Counted from the stretch's first letter, positions 24,939 through 38,980 are shown. The stretch: DNA of 64,000 nt from Silurus meridionalis (GCF_014805685.1 NC_060911.1:7415712-7479711), one strand, 5' to 3'. A program made the numbers and translations. Notes: generated by a model not told the origin, from the letters alone.

Positions 24939-26511
24939 GACTTGGCACAGTGAGCATAGTGCACTATGTTACATTCTCCAACAGGTTAGAAGAGGGTAGT
25001 ATTTTATACCATATCTATTGAGCACACATAGTGAATAGAGGGCCGTCAGTCAAAATAAAGTAAATTTCAAAGTTGAATGAAATGATAACATTTTAACATA
25101 GCAAATGTAATAAAATATTTAGAGCATGGCAAATTATGCATCTAATAATGCTTCTCTAGTGCTATAGCAACCCTGAATTGATTGTATAGCAATAATTATA
25201 CAAACCGTGTATCCCTGTTCAAATATGAGCAAACTTTTGTTTCAAGCAGTAAAGAAACTGTGGCTACATGCTCCATTTGTAGATGTTAAATCAATCAATT
25301 TAAGGCAGATAAGTTTGACAAGTTTGGACAACTATTATTTTCACTAACTAAGCTGATATAATTGAATTTCTTATTTATGTATTATATTATAATTATATAT
25401 TCATTAATTTGTTTATTTATTAAACCATATAAATTCAAAGTGTTTGTTCTACATTTGAATGTATGTATTTACTTTGGATACAAAATAAAGTGCATATTTA
25501 ATTATATAAAAAAATCTTGCTGTATTCATTCAGTATTAATTAATTATTTGTTTTGTGCATATTTGTATGTATTTGTGTTTGTAATTAATTGATTGAATGA
25601 TTCAAATATAGTGCAGGCTTGTGGCAGTAGACCTACATATTTCACACTGAACAGTTGTATTCCCTCTGTATGCTGCATCACACTTTCCCTCCTCTGTTTG
25701 AACATTATACACACCATTTCACATGTCAAATATTGGAATTTCTCTCGCTCCTTCTCAGGGCTCTGGTTTTTCCTAGTTGTCTCCCCAGATTATTAAGAGA
25801 CTGTTATAGAACAACGGTGCAGGACTTGAATGTAAACACCTACATTTATACGTGGACAAGCGCAAGGATGTGAGTTTGCTACTTAAACAAATGTAAAAAT
25901 AAGAAACTCTGTGGACCTAAGGGAAAGTCTCCAAGTTCACTTTCGAAGTGTTGTGAAAAATGGCCCATGAAAAAAACATGCAGGGATATGATGTGGTATT
26001 GCTCCAAAATCCACAATGATCTCTGTCTGAGGTTTCTCTCTGGGTGAAAATCCTCCTTGTTCTCTTGCAGTGTCACACTGTGGTGCTATTCCTCTATATG
26101 CACAGAGAGCCTCGTAAACCTCACAGCTCTGATAAATCTAACACCGGAACTGGCGGCGTGTACCACACCCCACTGTGAGGGTGTGATGGGGTGTGTGTTG
26201 TGTGTGAATATTTCTCAGAAGATAGCAGTGAGATAACGGCTCTGTACACCTTGTAGTGGCACACACAAATGCATACCCATACACGCACTTTATTGTTTTA
26301 CATAAGAGAGACTCACGCCAAAGTTCACCTTTAAAAAAACAACATAAATAAATGAAGCACTTCTCATATGCCTTCTTTCCCGGTTCTGTGAACTGTCTTT
26401 TCCTTTTAAACATTTTTGGCATTCTGGAAAATTTTATAAAATGGAAAGCCTAGTTTTTAGGTGTCACCTGTAACAAGATGGAGGGAAGAAAGGTTTTGTG
26501 GATAAACCATG
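24939..26511. other. no gene recognised
   Basis: AT-rich DNA. The plus frame at 25362-25592 is Tyr/Phe/Ile-rich and composition driven. A TG-rich patch lies at 26165-26210. Confidence 0.45.
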
Positions 26512-26513
26512 TA

Positions 26514-27557
26514 CAGTGCATTTAGAAAGTATTCAAACGTTTTTCATTTTTGGTATGTTGCAGCTTTATACAACAATTTGATATATATTTTTTAATTAAT
26601 CTACACTTGACAACGTGAAAACAGATTTCTAGGAGTGTCTGTAATTCTTTTAAATAAAAAAATCTAATTAAATTGTTCCTAAAACACTTAAAAATTAGCT
26701 CCGGTGCCTCTCAATTCTCTAAATGTTTCTAAACCATGATTGAAATCTATCTAACTTTATTGGTTGGACATGATTTGAAAAGGCACACTCCTTTCTATAG
26801 AAAGCCTCACAGCTGACGATGCGTGTCAGAGCAAAAACCAAGCCATGAGATCGAAGAAACTGCCTGAAGATTTCAGATATAGGATTGTTGCAAGGCACAT
26901 ATCTGGGGAAGGCTACAAAAAATTACTGCTGCACTGAACATCCCCAAGAGCATGGTAGCCTCCATAATTTCAATTACCAAGAAACTTATTGTCGTTCTGA
27001 CTGGAAATCCATGGAAGCCTGCAACAGGCCCCTCAGACTGTGAAAAAGATTTTCTGGTCTGATTAAACCAAATGTTTGGCCTCAATTCTAAACATTATGT
27101 CTGGAGGAAATCAGGCACTCAGGTGCTCATTACCTGCATAAAACTATGCCAAAAATGAAGCATGTTGGTGGCAGCATCATGCTGTCCGGGTGATTTTTGG
27201 CAGCAGAGACTGGACAGCTGATCATGATTGAGTTAAAGCTGAATGGAGCAAGGTACAGAGATATCCACAATAAGAATGTGTTCCACAGCACTCAGGACAT
27301 CAGACTGGACCCAAGGTACACCTTCCTACATGACAACAACCCCAAGAAAACACAGGAATGGCTTAGGGCGACATTGTGAATGTCCTAGAGTGGCCCAGAC
27401 AGAGCCTAAACTACATTTCTAAAATTCTGCTTTCACTTTGTCATTGTGGAGTATAGATTAATGAGAAAAAAATCTATTTTTACAATTCCAGTATCGAGCT
27501 GAAAAATGAAAAAAATTCCAAAAAGCGAAGGGGTTTGAATACTTTCTGAATGCACTG
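26514..27557 (+). mobile_element. Tc1-like element, both ends present, degenerate
   Basis: It starts CAGTGCATTTAGAAAGTATT directly after TA (26512-26513) and ends AATACTTTCTGAATGCACTG; the ends pair at about 24 of 26 positions. The right flank is TC, a likely mutated TA. The length of 1044 bp is shorter than the 1.5-1.6 kb of related fish elements, so internal sequence is missing. The same superfamily branch appears at 44815-45769 and 55850-62448. Confidence 0.94.
26845..27420 (+). pseudogene. Tc1 transposase remnant
   Basis: The start MRSKKLPEDFRYRIVARH (ATG at 26845) is the N-terminal HTH. The first catalytic Asp is kept (GAT 27061-27063, in TGGTCTGAT), but the next codon has become a stop (TAA 27064-27066). 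The second is kept in the 27197-27379 frame as FLHDNNPKKTQEWL (GAC 27332-27334). After AACTACATT the region with the third acidic residue is deleted, and the sequence jumps to the right terminal repeat. Non-functional. Confidence 0.92.
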
Positions 27558-28111
27558 TCTGTCTCCTTTCACAGTATGTAACATTTGTAAAACGTTTGCT
27601 TCCCGTAGTTTTTAGCTCACTCACAATCATGCTCACTATTTAAGGTGTATGAGATTTTAAAATCTAAAAGCTATCTAAAATGTCTCCACATTACACTGTG
27701 GTTCTACCTTCAGGCCATCAGTTTCTTCAAGAATCTATTCATAACTCCTGCTTTTTACTCATGCGTCCACTATTTCCCACACCGTGGACAGCGGTAGAAC
27801 AATTATAGATAATAATGTGAGAGAGAATTATCTATGATTGTTCTCCTGAGGTAGGGTTAGGAGTTTACTCAAGATCTTCCACTTCAACCCATGAAAAACC
27901 TATTTTGATGGCGCATTCTTTGTGAAAAAAAAAATATTTAATGCTAAAGCATGTAAAGACTTGGAATTCACTACAGATGTGAGCTTTGTGGTTTTGGAAA
28001 AAAACTATATATGGCTTAAAAAGTCAGGTGTCCTAATACTTTTGGGACGAGCGCACACTGTGAATCAAGCATGTGAATGTACAATTTTAACTGATGTTTT
28101 GTGCATCTGAC

Positions 28112-29140
28112 CAGAGATTACAAATACTTCCTAACTGTACTTCGTATTTCACTAATCACTACTTCACTTTATTTATTAGACAACTTTTTACTTTCATTCA
28201 TTAAATTTTGTACACAAATATCTGTACTTTCACTTCTTACAGTTTTAAACCAGCCTCGTTTATTTAGTACATGGTCAACAGTACAAAGTAATGGAGAGTG
28301 TGTTAGAGAAGTGAAGAAAAGAGTGCAGGCAGGGTGGAGTGGGTGGAGAAGAGTGATAGCAGGAGTAATTTGTGATGGAAGAGTATCTGTGAGAGTGAAA
28401 GGGAAAGTTTATAGGACTGTGGTGAGACCTGTGATGTTGTATGGATTAGAGACAGTGGCATTGAGTAAAAGACAGGAGGTGGAGCTGGAGGTAGCAGAGC
28501 TGAAGAAGTTTTCGTTGGGAGTGACGACGATGACAGGATTAGAAATTAGTTTATTAGAGGGACAGTGCATGTAGGACGTTTTGGAGCCAAGGTAAAGGAG
28601 GTGAGATTGAGATGGTTTGGTCATGTGCAGAGGTGAGACATGGGGTATATCGGTGGGAGAATGCTGAGGATGGAGCCACCAGGAAGAAGAAAAAGAGGAA
28701 GACCAAGGAGGAGGTTCATGGATGTGGTGAGGGAAGACCTGCAAGTAGTTCGTTTGAAAGAGGCAGATGTAGAGGACAGGGGGGTGTGGAGACGGATGAT
28801 CCGCTGTAGCGACCCCTAATGGGAGAAGCCGAAAGAAAAAGAAGGTGACATGATCAATATTTTTTTTCTTCTCATTGCGTTTTAATCTACCACTGGTGTA
28901 TCACTTCCTGGCTTTCACGCACCACAAATGTATGCTAGTTTATGAAGCTAACACCAATGAGCAAGGCAGAAGGCAACAAGAAGTCTGGGAGTAAAGTGGA
29001 TGAGACGGAGGGAGTCAGTGATGTAAACATGACTGAGAACAGACACATTCCTGATCACCTGATCATCATCATCTTTTCTTTGCTTGTGTTCTATATGGTG
29101 GTTGTTCAGCCTGGATACACTCATTAGATACCACCTGGAC
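28112..29140 (+). mobile_element. hAT-type element, second copy of the 56079 family, split by a LINE
   Basis: The left part (28112-28271) parallels the left end of the element at 56079, for example TACAAATACTTC, GACAACTTTTTACTTT and ACACAAATATCTGTACTTT. After the LINE piece it resumes about 28860 with CACTGGTGTATCAC, then AGTCAGTGATGTAAACATGA and CTGAGAACAGACACATTCCT, matching 56400-56550. No open transposase frame is seen. The left boundary TIR has decayed to CAGAG, and no 8-bp duplication could be found because the right side is rearranged. Confidence 0.85.
28272..28845 (+). pseudogene. 5'-truncated LINE: reverse-transcriptase C-terminal region and 3' end
   Basis: The frame reads VQAGWSGWRRVIAGVICD, then VKGKVYRTVVRPVMLYGLET and VALSKRQEVELEVAELK, the typical C-terminal block of RTE-like fish non-LTR retrotransposons (clade from memory, not certain). 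Frame shifts follow, with further matches in GCTGAGGATGGAGCCACCAG and the end GATGATCCGCTGTAGCGACC then CCTAATGGGAGAAGCCGAAA. The 157-codon open frame 28101-28574 is a chimera: its first half is hAT terminal sequence, its second half LINE. The 3' tail is shared with the SINE at 3158-3381. Confidence 0.9.
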
Positions 29141-29211
29141 TGCATGAAGTCCTTTCAACATACTGAGAGATGGTACTTTAAAATCTACATAGCTTTAGGG
29201 TTTTTTTTGTG

Positions 29212-29345
29212 TCAGAGGCAGCAAAATTACACACATCCTTTACTCAACCAGAAGTACAGATACTCATGTTTTAAAAGACTCTGGTAAAAGTACTGACAGT
29301 TTTTTTACTCAAGTTTAGGCTCTGACATAAACTTAAGTAAAAAAG
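29212..29345 (-). mobile_element. inverted right-end piece of the 56079 hAT family
   Basis: CAGAGGCAGC, ACACACATCCTTTACT, AGAAGTACAGATACTCATGT and TTTAAAA follow in order. This is the reverse complement of the right end of the 56079-61444 element, where the same phrases run up to CCACCTCTG. It continues through GGCTCTGACATAAACTTAAG. The piece therefore lies in opposite orientation to the hAT copy just before it, from an inversion or a second, truncated insertion. Confidence 0.82.
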
Positions 29346-29754
29346 TATTTAACATTTTGTTTCCTCATGAATATGAACTAAAAACATCAGAATTCTCTGG
29401 ATTTACCATTGTAGTTCTGTTCTTATTTGAAAGTAGCCTGGGACTCTTTGTCACACACTTTTAAAATCCACCCACTTGGTAATTTGGGTATCAGCAAGTG
29501 TTTATCTGGACCTTGTCACCTATTTTCCGGTGCACCTCGTTGTGAGATGAAGCACATTTCATAAGAAAGTATGAAAGTTTTTTTGCGTTTCTGCCTTCCG
29601 GGAATTTGTTTTCACTGCTGAACTTATTTGTTTATTAATTTTTGTGAAAAGTGTTTATTCATTTGTTTCTGTTTGTGGATGCAGATCTTAATTCGTGCTG
29701 TCTTGATGGAGTCTTGCTCTAAACTGCTCAGATTTTTATAAATAGCTTTCTTGT

Positions 29755-30115
29755 GTGGAAGAGACAGAAATATAGAGGCAAATGAAAGAGAATAAAGAGA
29801 GAGAACGAGAGAGTGCCAGACATGGAAAAAAAACAGAGTGAGGGATTGAGCAAAAGATGGAAAGAGAGGACTGAAAGGGAGAGAAAAACAGGCAGAGAGA
29901 GGGGCAGATAGGATGAGGGAGAGAGAGAGTGACAGAAAAAAAGAGGCATACATGAAATGAGAGAGAAAGAAAGATGGAAATACAAAGAGATAAAGGGAAT
30001 GTAGAGATGGGGGGGTGAGACAGTCAAAGATAGAGGGGGCAGTAATAGCTAGAGGAAGGCAATAAGAGAGAGATAGGTGGTAAGAGAGAGAGAGAGAGAA
30101 TAAAAGGGAGAGAGA
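29755..30115. repeat. purine-rich (GA/GAGAAA) low-complexity tract
   Basis: About 360 bp in which the plus strand is mostly G and A (GAGAGAGA, AAAGAGAGG phrases), with few pyrimidines. The two Leu/Ser/Phe-rich minus-strand frames (about 100 codons) are produced by this composition. Confidence 0.88.
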
Positions 30116-31452
30116 GCTAATGTAATAAATATGGAAATTAGAGAACGGTAATTGTTTTCAATTTTTTTTAAAACCCCACTGCTGGCATAACTGTATAAAT
30201 CTTTCCTCTGCAACTCAGATATTCATTTAGCCATTTCAGATTATCATGCTCACTCACTTCCCCCACTTTACCCCATTTCCATGTCTAGAAGCACGGCCTC
30301 ATCAGTTAAAATAACACAAATTCTGCGTAATTGGCTTGACATTTCAGTGGCTTCAGCTTAGCAAATATATCACAGTCACTCATAACGCATGGCTTTATTC
30401 TTCTGCCAAAAACTCTTCCGTCTCTTTTTATCTTGGACATACTTGCAAAGTTCTTCCATTCTGGGTCACTTTAAGCAGAAAACTAAGTACAAAAATGATC
30501 AGTATTGGTATAGAGGCTTGTTTGTGCTTTAGAGCATTAATTATCCTGTTATGAAACCATCTTGTTTATTTGTGCTTTAATTACATTACTTTTTTTTTTT
30601 TTTTAAGATTATATTTAATTTGCATGATTTTCCACAGTCCCCAAGTGTGGTTGATTAAAAGAGACAGGTTTTTAATTTCACTTTGTCTCAGTGTGTTAAT
30701 GAAGCTTTTAGACTGATTTTTATATTTTTTTTTCCAGGAAAGATATAAAGCAATAAAATGGTCAACATGCATATTGTATGCTGACAGAAATGCAGGAATG
30801 GTGAGTTGAGGAATAATGTAAGCTACCCATCTTAGTGACGCGAATGTGGTCTGGTCTTTTAGCAACCACTTTCTATTTTCTTTAGGGCCATGAAGGATGC
30901 AGAGCTTATCCCAGGAACGCTGGGCATTAAATGTAAAAAATTTTACTATTAATACCTTCGGTTCCTTGTTATGTCCACTACCATGTTACTTACCCTATAC
31001 CTGGTTCTCTACCTTGCCTCTGTGCATTACTGTATAATTACTGTGTTTTCTGTATAGTCACCAGATAGTCACTAGACATTTTTACAAACACACACCTGTA
31101 TATATTTTGTGTGTGTGTGTATGTGTGTAGCTCTATTGTTGTACCAATGATGTTGAATCTTATCTAAGAGAGCACCATGCTTATTCTGTGGCCACACTGC
31201 CCTTTTTGTTTCACTGACTTCCATTTGAATACATTCAAACCGTGGAGACGGAAAAGGTTTCACGGTTTTGCAAAGTTTTGCATTTCCCTGCATTCCAGTT
31301 CAAGTTCAAGTTTGGTGAATTCTGACCGAAAAAAAAAATGCGTGTCCTAAAAAGATGTGTTCAGAATTACAAGCTGAAGAAAGCACAGATTAATTGCAAA
31401 AGATCCCAAAAGCAACTTTTTAATAGATACATTTAGTAAGAAAGTTGAAAAA
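30116..31452. other. no gene recognised
   Basis: AT-rich DNA with a T run near 30590-30604 and an imperfect GT run near 31109-31128. No defendable exon or transposon end. Confidence 0.45.
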
Positions 31453-31771
31453 GTATTTACTGTATTTATTGTGTGTATTACTGTAGCTTTAGAAACAGCA
31501 GTTTAAATAATTGCTTATATGATGATAATACATAGTATTAGTATTAGTTTTAGTATTAGTATTCGTAATACATACACTGTATAGATACAGAAGTAATCAA
31601 TCATTTACCAAGCATGAACTAACCTAAAGGCTTTTCTGGGAAAATGTCATACACCAAGTTTTCACTGCGAACATAAGCTAATTGGCTATTTTGCTAAATG
31701 TTGTGTGCTAATTCTAATGCTAGTTGACCTGAGCGAATTTCAAGGCAAACTGATAAATCCACTAACCTACC
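31453..31771 (+). repeat. diverged repeat pair, copy 1
   Basis: This segment shares long blocks with 35071-35391 in the same orientation, for example TGCTTATATGATGATAATAC, ATAGTATTAGTA, TTTACCAAGCATGA, TTCTGGGAAAATG and GAGCGAATTTCAAGGCAAAC. The copies differ by substitutions and small indels throughout. An unidentified interspersed repeat or an old 3.6-kb-spaced duplication are both possible. Confidence 0.85.
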
Positions 31772-31984
31772 GATATCATAGTGGAACGAGATTGGTCTCC
31801 TTCCAAACAATAATTCTTCCTCCTTCTCCTCCGAACATCATCCCCACCATGCCAGCATTCACTCTTCCTAAAGGTCAAGTACCCAGTAAAGATAACGTTT
31901 TCCTCTATTAGATGTTAAGGCACCATTATTAAATGCTAAATACATAATAATATAAGTGCATATTAGTTGTATTTAAATGTATAT

Positions 31985-32125
31985 ATTAATATTCAGGGTC
32001 ATTCAGGAGGAATTATCCCACTTTACATTATTCATTATGGGGAAATTCGTATTAGTATATGAATATTGTACAGTGCAAATCGTGTTTCGGAACAAATCAA
32101 ATTGGTATTCTGAGGTATGACTGTA
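31985..32125. mobile_element. probable end of a mariner-like MITE (uncertain)
   Basis: CATTATGGGGAAATTCGTAT, then GTTTCGGAACAAATC and TATTCTGAGGTATGACTGTA resemble the end region of a fish Tc1/mariner MITE (GTATACCGAGGTACCACTGTA type). No partner end was found. Confidence 0.45.
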
Positions 32126-32171
32126 TATACTAATACATGATGTGTATAATGTATACAACGTATAATATGTA

Positions 32172-32221
32172 TACCTTTACTTTAACTCAACTACATGGTT
32201 TGTGTACTTCATCCACCACTG
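32172..32221 (-). mobile_element. solo terminal end of the 19058 hAT family
   Basis: Read on the minus strand it starts CAGTGGTGGATGAAGTACAC and continues GTAGTTGAGTTAAAGTA, nearly the same as the first 50 bp of the element at 19058. The matching opposite end is not visible nearby, so the copy is truncated or interrupted. Confidence 0.78.
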
Positions 32222-33837
<1,616 letters not shown>

Positions 33838-34050
33838 TTTCTTTTCATAAACGCTGACAAAAACAGACCAACACAGGTAGTATTTATAGGAAATCCCCAT
33901 ATAGCATACTGTCTGACATGTACAGTTAATCAATCAGATCTATACTGCATTAAGAAGTAATTAAAATGTTCATTCACCATAAAGACTCCATGACGAGTGT
34001 TGCGGGCAGTGGTGCACACCAAATCCCCTGCTGATCCATTTTGATTGATG

Positions 34051-34052
<2 letters not shown>

Positions 34053-34091
<39 letters not shown>
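34053..34091. repeat. (CA)n microsatellite
   Basis: About 19 CA units, uninterrupted. Confidence 0.97.
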
Positions 34092-34095
<4 letters not shown>

Positions 34096-35070
34096 TCAAT
34101 TATACACAAATATTTGTTGGTGCTTCTGTTACTACCTGTTAGTAAGATGAGCTACAGTGAAGTGGTGCTTGGGAGATTTCATTTATTTATTTAATTTTGA
34201 GGATGGTGGTGAAGTGAATCGTATTGGTGCTGCTCTGTCTTTGTTGTTGCCACAACCACAGTCAAACCTCCTTTTATTGGTATGAAAACACTCGCCGTCT
34301 ACGTACTACAGATAAACAAGAATGAAGTGGACAACACATTCACATCCAGATGGGAAATCCCACACTGTACTTAGTAGTAAGCATGCTCTTCACAGAGCTC
34401 TGCTAGTGCAGGCTAACCCAAGAGTGTAATCCGCCATGTTGAATTTGCATACAACACTACACATGACCATTGAAATGTGGTGTTTCACGAAATAAAACCC
34501 CACAATGATATGGTGGACCTTTCTGTAGATTCCCCAGTGTCAACGCCTGTCCCTACATAATGTTTTCCATCATCTGGAAGTTTCATATCTTCACTTCTAT
34601 TTTCTCTGCGTTATTTCTTTGCAGCTCCCAGAAACATGCCAGTAGGTTACGCGGTACAGTAGGTGATAGTTTTCTCAGGCTTGATGCACAGTAGCTGGGA
34701 ACATACTGCATCACTCCACGGCCTCAACACCCTTCCACAAGATTTAAAGGTTGGGTCCTGACCTGGCCGAGCCAATCTGAATTGAATGTGGATTTATAGA
34801 AGTGTCGTTCTGAGTCAGGTTTTCAAGTTGGAGTGTTATTCAAAACCCTAACACAATTTTAAACGCTAACAATGTGCGATGTGGTACTTAAACCCACAGG
34901 GCATCCCAATATGGCTGGCTGTATTTTAGCTGCATTTCCATGATAATTTATGCTAATAGAAAATGAAATTGCCAGCCATTTATCCTCAGTTTATCTCCTG
35001 ATGGCGGCCATTAAAGCAGAGACGGGTGACTGATAAACATCGCATTTTTGCTGAAGTGTGTGTGGCCTGG
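34092..35070. other. no gene recognised
   Basis: Mixed-composition DNA without recognised repeat ends or exons. Confidence 0.45.
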
Positions 35071-35391
35071 TGTATTTACTGTGAGTATTAGTGTAGCTCC
35101 AGAAACAGCAGTTTAAATGATTGCTTATATGATGATAATACATAGTATTAGTAGTAGTACTACATACACTGTATCGATACAGATGTAATCAAATTACAGT
35201 GAAGAGGGAAAGTAATCATTTACCAAGCATGAGCTAACCTAAGAGGTTTTCTGGGAAAATGACATACACCTTTTTACTGCGAACATCAGCTAACTGGCTA
35301 TTTTGCAACACAGTGTGCTAAATGATTGAGTTGACCTGAGCGAATTTCAAGGCAAACTGAATAATCTTTACTTGTAAAATCAACTAACCTG
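35071..35391 (+). repeat. diverged repeat pair, copy 2
   Basis: Partner of 31453-31771. It carries the same ordered blocks, with extra sequence such as AAATTACAGTGAAGAGGG absent from copy 1. Flanks do not match, so the shared unit is about 320 bp. Confidence 0.85.
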
Positions 35392-35755
35392 CTAGCATTT
35401 CTAAGAAGAATTGCAAGTTGTAAAAAATAAATCCCACTTTTTCCCCTGCGAATGCCAGTCAATCACATTGGCAAACATGGGCTAATTTAATAGGATTTCT
35501 AAATGCTAACATGTTAGCCTGCAGGAATTTGGCTTAAACATACCAAAATCAGTTAGCGGACAGGTGTAAGGGCATAAGCATTCAATATTTGCTCTCAATG
35601 AACCACTATTTCAGTCAGCAAATTTAGTGTTTGCAAAAATAGATTTTGATTTAGTGTTTGTGTTTTATTTTGACTGTTTTTAAAGCTGCTTCTTTAACCT
35701 TGATTTGAAATTCACTTCGTATTTCTTGAAAGTTTTAAAATGATGCACATGGGAG

Positions 35756-35930
35756 GTGTTGGCTTAACAGTTAAGGCGTTGGACTTTAATTCTTAAGGTT
35801 ACAGGTTCAAATCCCACCACCACCAAGATACCACTGCTGGGCCCTTGAGCAAGGCACTTAACCCTGCACCCTCCAATGCACAGTTGTAAGTCTCTCTGGA
35901 TAAGGGCGTTCGCCAAGTGCCGTAAACGCA
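35756..35930 (+). mobile_element. tRNA-derived SINE, copy 2
   Basis: Box A is in TGGCTTAACAGTTAAGGCG and box B is GGTTCAAATCC (35804-35814), spaced as in a tRNA. The body CTGGGCCCTTGAGCAAGGCA and the end CTCTCTGGATAAGGGCGTTC match copy 1 at 11683-11851. This copy has the better-preserved head and could still have a recognisable pol III promoter. No clear target duplication was seen. Confidence 0.9.
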
Positions 35931-36444
35931 CATGCCGCTTTCAAAGAGACCCAGTTATTATACTGCTTTATCAATTAGTCAAACGTATTTCACATATTCT
36001 TATTATAATCCAAAAAAAATAATCTACTTTCCTGGAACTTCTCTATAATACAGATAATTTGGTTCTAGATATTTCTGACCATCAATGAGGAAAAAACGAA
36101 ACCTGCTCTATTCTTTGCCTAACGAAGCTATTGTTTTGCTGAATTGTAATTATGGTTTAAGCAGTGTTATTATTAGTTTTTTAATTTTTTAATTTTTTAT
36201 ATTTGTAATATACTACTTTTTTATGATTGTTTTTAATAGAAGAATTTTTTTACATACATTTCAATAAAGAGACGCACACATTTTGGTGTTTCTTTTAGGC
36301 TGAGGTAAAAACAGGATGGAGAAGCAGCATCCATCACAAGCTAATTTCCATAACTGAAAATCAGAGCTGTTACGTAATGAAGCATACATGAAATTTTGTG
36401 TGCTTTTGAGAAGGCGAGGGGGAGGGAGTTGGAGGAAATGAAAT

Positions 36445-36448
<4 letters not shown>

Positions 36449-36516
<68 letters not shown>
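36449..36516. repeat. (TA)n microsatellite
   Basis: About 34 TA units. The 81-codon plus frame crossing it is an artefact. Confidence 0.97.
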
Positions 36517-36522
<6 letters not shown>

Positions 36523-36774
36523 TTTGCTTCGCAGTGCTTAGTTTTGTTACATATATACCATCTAGTGGACTACTTAGGATGCCGCCATTTTGTACTTTGA
36601 TAGATGCTAAGTGGTTTGTTTACTATATATTTCCCTGCTGAAAAAACAATAGAATCTCTCATAGAGATTCGTGTGTAATAGTTTTATTGGTTATAATGAA
36701 AATTTCATTGGTTTTAATGTAAATGTTGATGGTCCCTGTTGGTCTCTACTAGCATTCTGTTAACTTTTATTAAA

Positions 36775-36840
36775 AAATTTCGCGACAAACGGACGCCACC
36801 CAATAAATGCTTTATTTATATTGTTTAATCTATAAATCAT
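36775..36840. mobile_element. scrap of the 19728-20075 MITE family
   Basis: TTCGCGACAAACGGACGCCA and CCCAATAAATGCTTTATTTA parallel GCGCGATAAACAGAAGCCAC and CCCAAAAATGCTATTTTA in the complete copy. The ends are missing. Confidence 0.6.
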
Positions 36841-38037
36841 CCTCCTACACTCTTTAAACACAAAGAGAAAACATTTGCAAGAATATAGCGAGATGAATTT
36901 TGTGTTTATTCATAGAAATTTCACATTTATAGTGAGTACTGAAAGTACTGTAGCGTAGCCTATGCATAGTTTCTCTGCTTGTTTATTAGTTAAAGTGTCC
37001 TATGACGTAAAAAAAAGTGTTAAAGATACACGTCACCACATTCTTTATTTTCATTGGCTAAATCTGGTTAAGTATGTCTTCAACTCTGCCCTTTTTTTTT
37101 TTGACATCACAGCAAATCACAAGCCAGATTAAATGAATGGGCCATTCCCATTGGCCAGACCAGCTGTTCCTCCAGCCGTATAATTTAGATTTCCATCATC
37201 TACCCTATGTGTTCTTTGTCTTATGTAAATGCATGATGTATTTAGACGTTTATATTTTCGTTTATATTTTGTTTATATTTTTTGTTTAAATGTTTACTCA
37301 TACAAGGTCAATTAGAGGTGATTTTTTTCCACCCTCATGAAAATGCATTGTTAAATATGCACTGAAACGACACAGCAGTTTATTAATCGCCAAAGCTGCT
37401 TGTTGAGTCTCAGTTCACACCTAGAACACACTTCCTCTGCATATTATTTTTAGAATATGTGCCTTTTATTTAATGGATTTTGCTCTTTCAATTGGCACTT
37501 ATCCTTCACTAGTCGTGCTCTTGATGGGCTCATAGAGTGGACGGCGACATTAAGACTGGATTTTGGCATCATGCATCTAAAACAAATTCAGATTGAATTT
37601 CAGCCATTCAACTGACCTGCTAATCAAGCACCGCACTCGAGTCGAGAGCACGAGGCGAGATTGAGTTAGTGTTCAAGTGAATGAGAAGAAATGCATGCTC
37701 ACACTTTGATTTTTTGTCTGGTCCACTTCAACACACAGTTCAACATTATTTAAAAGTTTGAACGTAAATTAATTACATGAAACGGTCCACAGAGTTCAAA
37801 GTGTCGGCAGACGAGGTATGCTAGAGTAGCGGGTATAAAGGATTGCAATTAAAGCCGATGAAAAGCCTTTTTAAGCCCGAACCCTTTGACCGCGGTGATT
37901 TAACAAGACTAGCAACTCTTTTTCCAAATGAGATCTCTACATCATATCAAAAGAAAGACAAATCATGACACTTTTTCCTAGCAGGTCTTGGGCCCATTGG
38001 TGGGAGAGTTTCTTTTAGAAAGACTAAAAAAGAAAGA
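36841..38037. other. no gene recognised
   Basis: AT-rich DNA. Nothing beyond short homopolymers, such as the T run near 37093. Confidence 0.45.
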
Positions 38038-38197
<160 letters not shown>

Positions 38198-38374
38198 TTT
38201 ATATATACTTTCAGTAACCCACTAATGTTGGAGCTGCAGCCAATAAGGAAGCAGACACTTCAACATCTAAAAGGTTTTCTTTCTTTATTTGTTTCCTAAA
38301 AAAAATCTTGTTTGTTTGATCATGGTGCATGTCTATGACTGATATCTTTTTCTACAGTGCAATTGTTTTCAATT

Positions 38375-38980
38375 ACCTCTGTCTGAAATCGCTCACTCGT
38401 TCACACATTCCGCGATCCCTGTGGCAGTATATAGTAAGAAGGAAATGAAAATGAGCGAGCGAATTCAGACACTGACGTGTCCGTAATATCCAGCGTCAGG
38501 GAGGAAAAGCTGTTGCAGCAATTTGGCCAAAGATTTTACACCTAACCTTGTATTTACACTTGCAGTGTATAGTATAATAATTAGATCATGATGTTCACCA
38601 TTATGTTTATTATAAAAATATATATTACATATTAACAAAAGTATTTAAAAACCTTACTGTAAGTCACATTTATTCAAATAATAATACATCAACAAGAATA
38701 AACAAGAATATGAACATGCATTACGTACAGAATATTGTCACGGGGTTTCCCTATCAGTGGCCTGGAACCGACTCCATAACCGAATGCCATCAATTATACT
38801 CAATCTTGCTAATTTGCTCATTTTGGTTTTGGCGAAACTTGTTTTCTTTTGCGCTGTGTTGTGCGGTGCTGTGAGTGCATTATGGGTGAATTACGACACC
38901 GCTACAAAATGGCCCACACTCGATATAGCACACTACAGTATATAGTAGATAGGGGCGGTTTTAAACACAACCATCTGCGT
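38375..38980. mobile_element. probable old non-autonomous DNA transposon
   Basis: The left side has TGTCTGAAATCGCTCACTCG and AGTATATAGTAAG; the right side has GTGCATTATGGGTGAATTAC, CACACTCGATATAGCACACT and AGTATATAGTAGAT. I recall a fish element with a (T)GTCCGAAATCGCTCACTC end and a GCATTATGGGT block near the other end. The outer right repeat is decayed. Boundaries are approximate and no target duplication was found. Confidence 0.55.

Noticed and set aside
28000..28062. ATATATGGC...CAGGTGTCCTAATACTTTTG resembles the end of a fish MITE (ACTATATGGCCAAAAGTAT type).
   Set aside because: Only about 40 bp, no partner end and no TA duplication; too short to call.
29624..30027. Two minus-strand frames of about 100 codons that look like hydrophobic membrane proteins.
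   Set aside because: The Leu/Ser/Phe content is forced by the purine-rich low-complexity tract on the other strand.
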